From contig JAYMTA010001005.1 of NCBI GenBank assembly GCA_036897625.1, forward strand, positions 1 to 22,460: DNA of 22,460 bases. Reading direction: 5' to 3'. This DNA is from Pelargonium cotyledonis. Taxonomy: Eukaryota; Streptophyta; Magnoliopsida; Geraniales; Geraniaceae. A model generated the notes under the pieces. The model did no database searches. It was not told the DNA's origin and saw only the letters and a program-made list of their open reading frames with translations. The translations under genes and the position numbers were made by a program. Of the stretch, positions 1 to 10,772 are shown in pieces (positions within the stretch are counted from its first letter, which is position 1; each line of letters starts with the position of its first letter).

Positions 1-16
1 AGCGAACAAAATACCG

Positions 17-24
17 CGGGGAAA
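17..24 (-). promoter_or_regulatory. E2F-like site, distal (weak)
   Basis: Read on the minus strand, TTTCCCCG fits the loose plant E2F consensus WTTSSCSS. It lies about 90 bp upstream of the ARIA-like TATA box. It has four Cs where the best-studied sites have TTTCCCGC, so it is a weak match and is listed because a second site lies nearby at 72-79. Confidence 0.3.
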
Positions 25-71
25 TGGTGTAAAAAGGGGGGGGAGGGAGCCATTATAAATTCGCAAAATAA

Positions 72-79
72 TTTGGCGG
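72..79 (+). promoter_or_regulatory. E2F-like site
   Basis: TTTGGCGG matches the plant E2F consensus WTTSSCSS. It sits about 30 bp upstream of the TATA box and 167 bp upstream of the ARIA-like start codon, a usual position for E2F control of S-phase genes. Function is inferred from position and motif only. Confidence 0.4.
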
Positions 80-109
80 GTGCGCTCCAATTTCCAAAAT
101 TACCCACCA

Positions 110-117
110 TATAAATA
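110..117 (+). promoter_or_regulatory. TATA box of the ARIA-like gene
   Basis: TATAAATA lies 129 bp before the chosen ATG, which puts transcription start near 140-150. The in-frame ATG at 117 overlaps this box and so should lie upstream of the transcript. This is why ATG 246 is preferred as the start. A second AT-rich run near 53-60 is a less good alternative. Confidence 0.6.
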
Positions 118-245
118 TGACACTCCACAACCCTTTTCACACTCTCTCGCTAGACAATAAGCGCCAGCACATTTTTTCTTTCCCAAACTGCCCTCAACCC
201 CCTTACTTCGTCTCCCTCCGTTTCACTCCTTCCTCACACCCCAAA

Positions 246-3200
246 ATGGATCGGAAGAAGAACCAAGTTGCCGCGAAACGAGGCCTGAAGCGCAAGCTCG
301 AATTTGAATTCGAAGAGGAAAAGGATGATCGGAAGGCTCCCGGCCTCGCATCCGCCGGAGCTCAGCGAGATCTGGCGCGGAAAGTTCGAGATCAGGTGGA
401 GGTCCTCGACTCTACCTTCTCCTACGCCGAGAAGGATCGCGCTGCCGCCAAGCGTGCCGTTAGTGTTCTCTGTGAATTCGCTCAGAACGGTACGGATTTC
501 ACTATGCGCTTGTTTATTTGTGTTTGAATTCGTCTGTGTGCGTGTATGCATGTCAATCGGTACTGTCGTAGAAATGGAACCGCGTGAACTCAATTTTACC
601 TGTGGAATATGAGAAACGATGCTCTAACAGTTTGTTTTTGTCGAAGAGATAGGTTATTTATGCGTTTTTTTTGTTATCCTGCGTGATATCTAAATTTTGT
701 ACCGTTGTTTCTATATGTGTGTGTTTATCGGTAGACTTGGAAGAACAATATTGTATAATCACTGTATGTTTTGATTGGACCTAGTAATTTCGTTCCTGAA
801 TTAGTTTGTCTATGTATGTTTTCCTGTGTTCCTGAACTGATGTAGCTAAAATTTGTTCCTATTATTGTTCTGATTTGGCTCAACTATTTTCTATTAAAAT
901 TTTCCAGGACTGTTTAAGTGGCTTTGCTTTAATTATTAAATATATATGTGTGTAAAGTTTCTTCCCTGAAATTTTGAGTTTGTATGATTTAGTTATATTG
1001 TAAAATTTGCCTAGGATAGTTGTCATTTTAACATTTGCTATCGATTGACTGGAATTTGGCTCTTTATTTTATGTTTGCAGAGGACAATGTGAATCTGATT
1101 GTAGATTGTGGAGCTGTGCCAGTGCTGGTAAGGCACCTTCAAGAACCACCACTTGTGAGCAAGGGTGAAGATTGTGCGAAGTCACACGAGTTTGAGGTGG
1201 AGAAGGAAAGTGCCTTTGCTCTTGGACTGCTCGCCATAAAGGTAATTGATTATATTACCTGATTACCTCTCACTATTTGTTCTATGGTTGAGTTTGGTTA
1301 GTCAGTTTTAGTATGGTTGTTTGTTATGGTTTAGAAAATTGACAGATGCTGTATTTTATGATCTTCGTTTGCAGCTGTGAAACTAATCTACAATATATAT
1401 TTTAACATCAAAGCACTTTTTGAGCATTGATTAGGTGTATTAGATACTGGCAAATTTGTTGTACATTGCTTGATTTTCAGTCACACAATCGTGAAAGTAT
1501 GAAAATTCAGTAATCTTGTTCTTGTGTATTTCTGATAGTGTAATTGCAGTTTTGGCAGTGTAATACATGTATGGTTGATAAATAATACCAAAAAATTAGG
1601 AAATTGCGTTTGGTTATTTAATTTTCTTGTCTGATATTTTAAAACACACACACACACACACAAAAGCTGAACTGTTAGGGCCCAAATCACCTCTATTAGA
1701 ACAAGTAATGCATAAACAAACATATGAAGGGTTATTTATTAGACAGTATGTTCCTTTACGTAATTTTATTTGCCAAATTGGAGTCCCTTACATTCTTGAT
1801 CAGTCAGTTAAATCTGTGCTTTGCTGATCCTCAACGTAAGAATTAGAGTATTAAACTGTTGATGCTTTTTTATTTGTAGTTGTTTCTAGTATAATTTTGT
1901 GGCATAAGTTACCTATATTATCACGACATTTGATTACTTTGCCTCTGATATTGTCAAACAGCCCGAGTTTCAAGAACTTATAGTCAATGCTGGAGCTTTA
2001 TCTCAGCTTGTTTATCTGCTGAAGAAGCACAAGAATGGTTACAATTCTCGATCAGTGAGTGGTGTAATTAGGAAGGCGGCTGATGCAATTACAAATTTAG
2101 CTCATGAAAATAGCAACATCAAAACCCTTGTCAGGTTTGCTTGTGCTCATACTTGCGCCAAATCCCATTTCAAATTTGTCTTCTTTATCTTAAATTTCAC
2201 TATTCATTCAGGATTGAAGGTGGTATCCCACCTCTTGTTGAACTGCTTGAGTTCACTGATGTCAAGGTGCAAAGAGCAGCAGCAGGGGCCCTTAGAACCC
2301 TTGCATTCAAAAATGACAAAAACAAAATTCAGGTACATATGTTATGTCTGTCAGCTACACTGTATTCTTTAAGCTAATTCAGTCTTGTTATTTATATCAA
2401 TTGCAAATTTGCAGATTGTAGAATGCAATGCTCTACCTACCCTTGTTCTATTGCTTAGATCTGAGGATGCTTCTATACATTATGAAGCGGTTAGTTGCTA
2501 CATTAAGTTTTATATTTTTGTAAATTTTATTTTGATGTCTTGTGTATAAGAACTGAGAGTTTCTAAGTTGTCTGTTAACCCTAATCATGATGAGAGTTCT
2601 TTTGAGTTTTCATGAGACAAATCAAGATTATAATGCAATTCTCAGCTGCAATTGTTTTTAAACAGAGCAATGTTTTTCTCATGCTGTTATTTTATATTTG
2701 CCAATCTTTGACAAGAAACATCTTTCTCCTGGACCTTGAAGTTTGAATCCTTTTATCTATAGTCTATACCACTATTAGCATTAACTGACTTTAACAAGCT
2801 TGTCAGGTTGGCGTCATTGGTAATCTGGTCCACTCATCTCCAAACATAAAGAAAGAAGTTCTCCTTGCTGGAGCTTTACAACCAGTAATTGGTTTACTCA
2901 AGTAATGCTTAGTTTATTTACTCTTAATATATTCACTACCCTTTTGCATTGGGCAATAGTATACTGTTAAACTTATGTTTTAGTTCTAACTGTCTGTTGT
3001 GTTTGGTAACAGCTCCTGCTGCGCAGAGAGCCAGAGAGAAGCTGCTTTATTACTTGGTCAATTTGCCACAGCTGATTCAGAATGCAAGGTAGGCTGGAAC
3101 ATCTTCTTAATTTTTCCTTCAGAATCTAGTACTCCTGATGTTTCTTTTCTAAGTGAGACAATGATGGTTGCAGGCACATATTGTTCAAAGAGGTGCTGTC

Positions 3201-6039
3201 CCACCTCTAATTGACATGCTTCAGTCTCCTGATGTGCAGCTCAGGGAGATGTCAGCTTTTGCTCTTGGGAGACTAGCACAGGTGATTAGTCTTATGATCC
3301 TGTTATTCCTTTTTCAAAATTTTGAGGTGTTTTGAATTAGGGTACGCTTGTATCCATCATGCCATTAAGTCTGGACAGTTATTTTGTTTTCATCTTTCAT
3401 TTACTGTTTTGATCATACTACTGCTTGTAGAAGATTTTCAATCTTGGGTTACTGTTGCTATGTCTGTGTCTTTCAACATTAACTCTTTTTGAACAGTCTT
3501 CTAGACATTAATCTTATTATTTTTTTTTTTTGCACAAGGTTGATTAGTTTGTCATCTATGCAATTGTGTAGGAAGTATAATCACATGCCTGTAACTTTGA
3601 TTTTCTTCTGTGATTAATGTGTTTGTGTTTTTGTGGTATACACAAGTTGTAGCATATAAAGGATGTGTTTGATTAATTTATTCAAAACATTTTTATTTTA
3701 GGATACACACAACCAAGCTGGCATTGCTCATTCTGGTGGCATTATTGTATTGCTTAAGCTTCTTGATTCAAAGAATGGATCTCTGCAACATAATGCTGCT
3801 TTTGCTCTATATGGTCTTGCAGATAATGAGGTATAATCTGCTTTGCTGCTGATTGTATATTCTGGTTAGTCCTTTACTATTCATCAAATGATATCTGGTG
3901 AAACACATTTTTGCTTGCACGCTTAGGATAATGTAGCAGATCTTATCAGGCTTGGGGGTGTTCAGAAACTCCAAGATGGAGACTTTGCTGCTCAAGTATG
4001 ATACTTATGATCTATACTTTTACCTTTTGTGTGGATTTATCAATCAATCTTCTCCTTTTCTGCCTAAAGTTCATTATTATCCTTTAGAAAACCATCAGTT
4101 CTTTACAAATCTTCTGCATAGATCTTATAGTTTGTATACTTGCAGCCAACCAAAGATTGTGTAGCAAAGACATTGAAAAGATTAGAGGAGAAGATTCATG
4201 GCCGAGTGAGTTTTCTTAAAATTGTCATTCATTTATCTAATGAACTTTGTTATGGTATCTGACTATATGGGTCTGACTGTCTGACTAGTGTGCCAATTCT
4301 TTCTATGCACTCCCTACAGGTATTAAAACATCTTTTATATCTGATGCGTGTTGCTGAAAAGACTGTTCAGAGACAAGTTGCTTTGGCTCTTGCTCATCTT
4401 TGTGCTTTCGATGATAAAAAATCCATTTTTATTGACAACAATGGTAAAATCCTTTCAGCTATTGACTAATCAGCTGGATCCTTTTATTTTGGTCATGAGA
4501 CTTCATTCTTACAAGACTTTGTATCTTATTATGCTTTGCAGGACTAGAATTGCTTTTGGGGCTTCTTGAGTCTACAAGCCAGAAGCAGCAACAAGATGCT
4601 TCAGAGGCTTTGTACAAGTTGGCTACCAAAATTGCTTTGCTCTCACCTATGGATGCGGCTCCTCTTTCACCAATCCCGCAGGTGTGGTTTCTCTTGATGT
4701 CTGGTTGGGCTGTTTTGTGTTTGTAGTTTGAATCTCTTAGGGGATGCATAATGTCAATGGTTGTGTGTTTGAGTTCAACATACATATCCACAGGTTGTAA
4801 TGTGTTCAACAAAATGATTGATTGAAAAAATGGTCCCTTAGTTAAAAAATGGTCTGAGAGCTACTTTGGTGCTTTAATACTGATACATTGACTGGTATAT
4901 TTGGCAACTTTTGTTCTGTAGGTGTACTTGGGTGAGCAATATGTAAACAATCCTACACTATCAGATGTCACATTCTTGATTGAAGGTGTGATACTGTTCT
5001 AAATTCTAATATCTTATCCATCTCCCTATAATTTCATAAAACATTATTATCCTTCTCTTCCTCCCTCCCCTATGGAATTGTGTGATTGACAAATTGTGCT
5101 TTTGGTTTACCAGGTAAACGGTTCTATGCTCACAGAATTTGTCTGCTTGCTTCATCAGATGCATTTCGTGCAATGTTTGATGGTGGTTATAGAGTGAGTA
5201 TTGATCCATTTTTGCAAAAATTTAGTAGTTTTTAGTTTATGTAAGTTTGAATGTTTGGTCGCGTTATATCCATGATATAAACATTTTTGAGATGCTTCTG
5301 TGTAGGAGGCGGATGCTAATGATATAGAGATACCAAACATAAGATGGGATGTTTTTGAGTTGATGATGAGGTGAGTTATACAATCCCAATAATCCCTCTT
5401 TCTCGTGATGTTGGTCCCAACTATGCTGTTGCCTTATTAACTTGTCACGTGCTTGTAGATTCATATACACAGGGTCAGTTGATGTCAGCTTGAGTGTTGC
5501 TCTTGATCTCCTCAGAGCTGCTGACCAGTATCTTTTGGATGGCCTCAAGTGTCTATGTGAGCATACCATTGCACAGGTGGGCTATATATAATAATTCAGT
5601 AACTGCTTTTTTCATGTGTTTTGGAAGTAAGTCTGACATTGTTATTCTCTCTGAAGGATATTTCTGCAGAAAATATTCCCCTCATGTACGAGTTATCAGA
5701 GACCTTCAATGCCGTGTCATTAAGGAAAGCTTGCATACTTTTCATTATGGAGCGGTTTGATGAATCGAGCGCCAAGCCATGGTATGACATCATCATCATC
5801 ATCATCTTGTGATTTATGCATGTTGTACTTCCTGCATTTGTTTAGATATTGCTAGATGCTCCAAACTTGTAGCAGTTATCAAGTTTTACTTCTCTGGGAA
5901 TTTCTTCTTGCTTGTATTAATTTGATTTATAAAAATATGCAGGTATAATTGTCTGATCCAGCGAATCATACCGGAGATACGCAATTACTTTGCCAAAGCA
6001 CTTACTAAACCTTTCCAAGATCCGGTGTTGCAAGTGTAA
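246..6039 (+). CDS. ARIA: ARIA/ABAP1-family ARM-repeat BTB protein
   Basis: Nineteen GT-AG exons give 707 codons: 246-489, 1081-1241, 1962-2134, 2212-2332, 2415-2489, 2807-2901, 3013-3088, 3174-3281, 3702-3830, 3927-3995, 4146-4205, 4320-4443, 4542-4681, 4922-4985, 5114-5193, 5306-5370, 5459-5576, 5657-5781, 5943-6039. The frame stays open through every junction, and the length matches ARIA and ABAP1 (about 710). The N-terminus has basic clusters (K4K5, K11R12, K15R16K17) resembling a nuclear signal, then an acidic run. Armadillo repeats fill about residues 70-500 (for example GGIPPLVELLEF, AFALGRLAQD). The BTB domain (about 535-640) begins LSDVTFLIEG and contains ASSDAFRAMFDGGYRE; a BACK-like tail follows. 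Known from the family: ARIA binds the bZIP factor ABF2 in ABA signalling, and ABAP1 binds pre-replication factors. BTB phrases such as YLGEQYVNN fit ARIA better from memory, and the RANGAP2 neighbour agrees. No defect is seen. Confidence 0.93.
1644..1662 (+). repeat. (AC)n microsatellite in ARIA intron 2
   Basis: Nine AC units in a row lie inside the 720-bp second intron. It is a simple-sequence repeat with no apparent link to splicing. Confidence 0.9.
5788..5806 (+). repeat. (CAT)6 microsatellite in ARIA intron 18
   Basis: Six CAT units begin six bases after the 5' splice site at 5782. Length changes here would sit close to the donor but outside its core. Confidence 0.85.
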
Positions 6040-7055
6040 ATGGCTAAACAACCCGAGTTTTTTCCTGACTACGAAGATGCAAAAATGTACAGGAAGCTGT
6101 ATGATTCAAAGGTTTCATGCCGCTGTTTTTGCTGTTGGTTAGTCTTAGTCTTTAGTGTTGAAAATATGCTGAACTTGTCTGATCCAACCTCTCAAGCTGC
6201 CCGAGTGGCTAGCATGGATGGTTTAACATTTTGACTTTTGATTGAACTCGAAACCACTAATATGAAGAATGTCCATAAAATTGTAGAACATAACCATTGT
6301 TTGATCCAACGAGATTAGATTTTACTTATGATCTAGTACAACAATGTTGGTTCAGTACACATTCATTATTACATACTTTTGTCATGCATTAGAAAATTTA
6401 CAAATCCAATTCTCGTTACATGATTAGATTGGTTTCGTTTGGCCAATCCACATTTGGTTCTACAATCAGCTTGACAGCACATCAAACATGCCCAAATTGA
6501 AACAAAAATTGAATAATAATCTCACATCACATTAAAATAAAATATTGTAAGATGGCTAAAAGTTAGAAACTCTAAAAATAGTACATATTTACTTTTTTGG
6601 TTCACTTTATGTAAAAATTGAGTTGATTCAGTCAACCCAATTGATAAGTGAACAAATCAAATTTCACCCGTCAAAAATTCCTTACAATTTTTGCAAAGGT
6701 TCAATAGAGGCCTAAGCTTGGGTGATCGGAGAAACTTTGATTTGAGCCTGTTCAATCGCCGGACTTGCAAAGGTACAATCGCTTTCAACGTCATAAATCA
6801 CTCTGATTTCAGTCACAAGAGAGTTATTGGCAGACTATTGTTTAACACTCGTCTTCTTTTTGCGAATCATATGTCTCATGAGTTAGTTAATCTACCCGAT
6901 TTTATGTATAGTCAAGGTTTTAGGATTTTTTTTTTTAAACTTCAAGGTTTTAGGATCTTAATCTCCCTGTATGTATTCATTTTTTAATTTTTCTGAATAA
7001 TATATATTTCTTGCTGCAAGAATTTTCTTATTGGAGTTGAAACTGGACCTTATTT
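6040..7055. other. Intergenic region, ARIA to RANGAP2
   Basis: This holds the ARIA 3' UTR, with no single clear poly(A) signal, and AT-rich spacer. The only long open frame (6691-6987) has no family resemblance, a run of phenylalanines from an oligo-T stretch and no promoter, so no gene is called. A weak foldback at 6597-6657 is listed separately. Confidence 0.6.
6597..6657. repeat. Imperfect foldback
   Basis: GGTTCACTT near 6599 pairs with AAGTGAAC at 6646-6653. Between them TTGAGTTGA and TCAACCCAA form an inner stem with one mismatch. The result is a roughly 60-bp discontinuous palindrome, either a decayed MITE tip or chance in AT-rich DNA. Confidence 0.35.
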
Positions 7056-7130
7056 TGGGCCGAACGTTTGGTCTTTTAAATCCCAATGACATTTATTGGG
7101 CCAGATAAAGCCCAAAACGGCTTGACGTGG
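7056..7130 (+). promoter_or_regulatory. RANGAP2 promoter: three site II motifs and an ACGT element
   Basis: TGGGCC occurs at 7056-7061 and 7097-7102, and TGGGCT on the minus strand at 7109-7114. These TGGGCY 'site II' boxes are bound by TCP factors in genes of dividing cells. TGACGTGG at 7123-7130 is a bZIP-type ACGT core. All lie about 250-330 bp before the 5' UTR intron, where a TATA-poor housekeeping promoter would be expected. Confidence 0.5.
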
Positions 7131-7388
7131 TAAGAGAAATTAAAACTGGGGGCTGTTAAGTCTTTTCAACCACACGGAAGCGGAAAATCTACGCAGCTCC
7201 AAATATTTGAATTAGAGAAGAAAGAAAATGATTTTCCCTCCAAATCCCGCTTTCTTTTGATTTTTCCGAATCAAGCAACCAATCATTATTCACATGACAT
7301 GAACAACACCAACGAGTTAAAAGTTTAAATCCCAATTCCCAATTTAATTTTCTCACTCTCAACTGCTCCTCTTGCTCGCTTTCGTTTC

Positions 7389-7396
7389 TAGGGTTT
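7389..7396 (-). promoter_or_regulatory. Telo-box in the RANGAP2 leader
   Basis: TAGGGTTT is the reverse complement of the plant telo-box core AAACCCTA. A second partial copy (TTTAGGG) follows near 7416-7422. Telo-boxes next to site II motifs are a known arrangement in plant ribosomal-protein and PCNA-type promoters. Confidence 0.45.
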
Positions 7397-7435
7397 ACTG
7401 GTTTCTCGAGGAAATTTAGGGTTCGATTATCGAAG

Positions 7436-7985
7436 GTACTGCTATTATTTACCTTTTTGTTTATTTGCAATTTCACTGTTTTCGTTCTTGCGATTTTATC
7501 AGATACCAAACGGATTGGTACGCTTTTTAAGTTTAATTTTCAGTGTTTTTCATTTGTTTCTGACAGATGAGTGAATGGGATGTATGAACTGTTGAGTTGC
7601 TGAATTTGTTCTGATTAAAGTTTGTGTTGAGATATAATTGTATGAATATACTAGTTATTTAATTGTGCTTTAGTTGAGAGATTGTTGCTGACTTGCTGTT
7701 ATTTTGAGGGAAATTTCAAGATTTTTCTAGGTTTGTTTCTCAGGACTCATAGTTTATTGTGCCCGAAATTCAGTTTTGAATTGGAGTATTTGCAAGTCCT
7801 GTATCATTTGTTTCACTGTTTTATCAATGATGTATTTGATTCTTGAAAGTAACAATTTCAATATCTTTATGTTACTTGTTATGTTGGTAAATGGTATTTG
7901 CTAGTGTTTGTGTGCAAGGTTTTGATTTGCATCTTGATGATTTTAGAAGTTAGAATGTTAATTTAGATGCATTGTGTGGTTTCAG
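7436..7985 (+). other. 5' UTR intron of RANGAP2
   Basis: CGAAG|GTACTG at 7436 and GTTTCAG|ATACAC at 7985 bound a 550-bp T-rich intron that ends ten bases before ATG 7996. Plant RanGAP genes usually have an uninterrupted coding exon behind a leader intron, which fits. The acceptor also shows that the ATG at 7972 is intronic. Confidence 0.7.
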
Positions 7986-7995
7986 ATACACTGAC

Positions 7996-9633
7996 ATGGA
8001 TGCTAGATCACCAAATTTTCAATCACGTCCAATGCCAATCAAACTCTGGCCACCTAGCCAAAGTACCAGGCTAATGCTTGTAGAGCGAATGACCAAGAAT
8101 CTCACTACTCCGTCCTTTTTTACTCGAAAGTATGGCAGCATGCCGAGGAAAGAGGAGGCCGAGAAATCTTCAAAGGAAATAGAAGAATTAGCTTTTGTGA
8201 CTGCAAGCCAGTTATTTGAGAAGGAACCAGATGGCGATGGGACTTCTGCCGTACAATTTTATGCCAAAGAATCCAGTAAGCTCATGTTCGAAGCTCTTAA
8301 AAGAGGCCCTGGAATAAAGAAGGATAGAGAGAAAGAGGTGGTGGTAATGGACAAGGTTGTAGCTGGTCATGAAACTATTTTTGATATATCTGGGGGTGAA
8401 CGGGCCTTCATTGAAGCAGACTAGGCTGAGGTGCTTCTAAAACCATTAAGTGTACCGGGAAACTCATATACCAAGATATGCTTTAGCAATAGAAGTTTTG
8501 GAATGGGCGCAGCCCTTGTTGCCAAGCCCATTTTGTTATCCATCAAAGATCAGTTGACAGAAGTAGACCTATCTGATTTTATCGCGGGAAGACCAGAGGA
8601 AGAAGCTCTTCAAGTCATGCAGATGTTTTCCTCGGTGCTGGAAGGTTGTCAATTGAGGTGTCTAAACCTTTCAAACAATGCCATGGGTGAAAAAGGAGTG
8701 AGGGCATTTGCGGTGCTCCTGAAATCACAAAGTAACTTAGAAGAGCTTTATCTGATGAATGATGGCATCTCAGAGGAAGCTGCACGAGCGGTCAGTGAGC
8801 TTATTCCATCCACGGAGAAACTTAGGGTCCTTCACTTTCACAATAACATGACAGGCGATGAAGGGGCGGTTGCTATTTCTGAAATTGTGAAGCGCTCTCC
8901 TGCATTTGAGGACTTCAGGTGTTCTTCCATAAGGGTAGGCTCAGAAGGTGGAGTTTCTCTGGTTGAAGCACTTGCTACTTGTGCACATCTGAAGAAGTTT
9001 GATCTGCGTGACAATATGTTTGGTGTCGAGGCTGGGGTTTCAATAAGCAAATCGTTACATGCATTTGTTGATCTCACCGAGGTTTACCTCAGTTATCTGA
9101 ACTTGGAGGATGATGGGGCTGAAGCTCTCGCCAATGCTCTCAAGGAGTCTGCACCTTCACTTGAAGTCCTGTATATGGCTGGAGATGATATCACAGCTAA
9201 AGCTGCTTCTTCTTTAGCAGCCTGTATTTCTGCAAAAAAACTTTTAACCAAGTTAAATCTGGGCGAGAATGAATTGAAGGACGAAGGTGCTATTTTGATC
9301 GGCAAAGCTTTGGAAGAGGATCATAGCCAGCTTATTGAAGTTGATCTCAACGCTAACATGATTAGAAGGGCCGGGGCAAGGATTTTGGCCCAGGCCGTTG
9401 TGAACAAACCGCGATTTAAGTTGCTGAACATTAATGGTAATTTCATATCTGATGAAGGAATTGATGAACTAAAGGACATCTTCAAGAAGACCCCTGATAT
9501 GCTGGCACCGTTAGACGAGAATGATCCCGAAGGAGAAGAGTTTGATGACGAGACTGACGAGGAAGGTGGTGCTGATAGAGGGGACGAATTGGAATCGAAG
9601 CTCAGGGGTCTTGAAATCAAGCAAACTGATTAG
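7996..9633 (+). CDS. RANGAP2: Ran GTPase-activating protein 2 (WPP + LRR), with internal TAG
   Basis: One coding exon of 546 codons; Arabidopsis RanGAPs have about 535-545. It would stimulate GTP hydrolysis by Ran at the nuclear envelope and the cell-division site. The WPP domain (about residues 10-110) carries KLWPPSQSTR with W18-P19-P20, then EPDGDGTSAV. FDISGGERAFIEA precedes the LRR array (about 165-490), which includes FHNNMTGDEGA around 281-291, the region that holds the essential Asn in yeast Rna1p. An acidic tail (DENDPEGEEFDD onward) closes it. TKICFSNRSFG matches RanGAP2 rather than RanGAP1, which has Arg in place of Cys. Codon 143 (8422-8424) is TAG where homologues have Glu; the frame is otherwise open and conserved on both sides, with no indel. 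As read, translation stops after 142 residues. It is a nonsense allele, a very young pseudogene or a base error. ATG 7996 is chosen because a 5' UTR intron ends at 7985. Confidence 0.9.
8422..8424 (+). other. In-frame premature TAG in RANGAP2
   Basis: GAC-TAG-GCT-GAG aligns without a gap to the Glu-rich linker of homologues (FIEAEEAEELLKPL), so one G-to-T change in GAG explains it. The next in-frame ATG is 8503, already inside the start of the LRR domain. The GTG at 8431 is not a plausible start. Confidence 0.9.
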
Positions 9634-10692
9634 GAGCTCCAATCCAATGTATGTTGCTGCCTTGGCCTAATCTTTATATGAGCTTCCCTTAGGGTTTTGA
9701 ATTTTAGGCTTACAAGTTTATTACTACATGAACTAGCATAGCCACATGGACTCAATAGATTCATCTTTTCAAAGAGTGGGAATCAGAAGTGTTCTATATA
9801 GCAAAACATGATTTAGTTTTTGTTATATGCTGGGTTTTTAGTTTTAGAGTTGCCCATAAACTAGACATAGTTTGCCCATTATATAGCAAAACATGCAATT
9901 TCTAAAGTTTGTGCTACTAATTATATTTGGGATTTTGTCAATGAGTATCGTGTTTCACCACTAAATAATCATATGATATTCCTCTTAGAAGTTATTTATA
10001 TGGATAGGTAGAGATCAAAGATTCTCTAATGGTTTTGCAGAAAAATGCTGTTGCGTGGTATATATATGAATTCTCATATTTCATTTAGAGTGAAAATTCA
10101 AGTTCTGAATTGGGGTTGAAAATTATAAAAAGTTTAATCCAAACTATTTGTCTCAATCTTTCGAGATCTTTGTGCTAAAATTGTTTTTATCTCATGATTG
10201 AGCTTGTCTATGGCGATTCTTGTGGGCTCCACTTTCTACTCTTGACGATGACGTATTTGTTGTATTCATTCATTTGCGATGTTTTCGATTATTATTTTTT
10301 CCTTTTAAGAGATAACTACCGAAGGTCACTATTCAATACTTGGGTCTATTTATGCTACACAAAAATATTCAGACATTCCCAAACGTTGAAGTGTTTTGAT
10401 TTTTGAAAATCAACACTCTCAACCTAACAAGGAGCAGAAAGTCAAAGAACACATCAACCTATATATATATATATTTATAAGAATAGTACTTAAAATTCAC
10501 TACACAAAATCACAGCCGTTGGATTCGCATGGGCCCCACCAGGGAGCGGAAGAAATCTCCGTCCCTTTATTAATTGACCATAAAGCATTGGACTCAGTTG
10601 AGTCCAAGAAAATCCACGTAGATAAATAAATACTTAAATTCAATGAATATTCAATTCAAGTAAATTTATTGTAACGTTGCTCCACTAAAATC
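9634..10692. other. Intergenic region, RANGAP2 to coiled-coil gene
   Basis: It holds the RANGAP2 3' UTR, AT-rich spacer, and the upstream region of the next gene. A (TA)n run lies at 10460-10474. TGGGCC at 10530-10535 is a possible site II box about 240 bp before the next start codon. Open frames at 10194-10406 and 10396-10629 are low-complexity or lack any family feature; no gene is called. Confidence 0.6.
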
Positions 10693-10700
10693 TATTTAAA
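10693..10700 (+). promoter_or_regulatory. TATA-like element of the coiled-coil gene
   Basis: TATTTAAA lies 72 bp before ATG 10773, which would give a leader of about 45 nt. It is an acceptable but not ideal TATA match. Confidence 0.4.
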
Positions 10701-10772
10701 TCCCATCCCTCTAAAAAGCTTCACAAGATAAAAACTAGCCGTTACGATCTACTCTGTCTCTGACTCACTGTC

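Noticed and set aside
117-245. In-frame N-terminal extension of the ARIA-like protein from ATG 117.
   Set aside because: The ATG overlaps the TATA box and lies upstream of the expected transcription start; the extension has no family resemblance, while ATG 246 gives the usual length and start.
6691-6987. 98-codon open frame between ARIA and RANGAP2.
   Set aside because: No recognisable family, oligo-T-derived Phe run, no promoter or splice support.
7972-7995. Earlier in-frame ATG for RANGAP2.
   Set aside because: It lies inside the leader intron, upstream of the TTTCAG acceptor at 7985.
8422-8430. Programmed stop-codon readthrough of the RANGAP2 TAG.
   Set aside because: The bases after TAG (GCTGAG) do not match the tobamovirus-type CAR-YYA readthrough context, and homologues have no stop here.
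9321-9620. Ser-rich minus-strand open frame inside RANGAP2.
   Set aside because: It is the antisense shadow of the acidic C-terminal tail (Glu/Asp codons read as Ser/Phe).
8431-9633. A separate gene for the LRR part starting at GTG 8431.
   Set aside because: It is in the same frame as the WPP part, has no promoter of its own, and aligns continuously with full-length RanGAP across the TAG.
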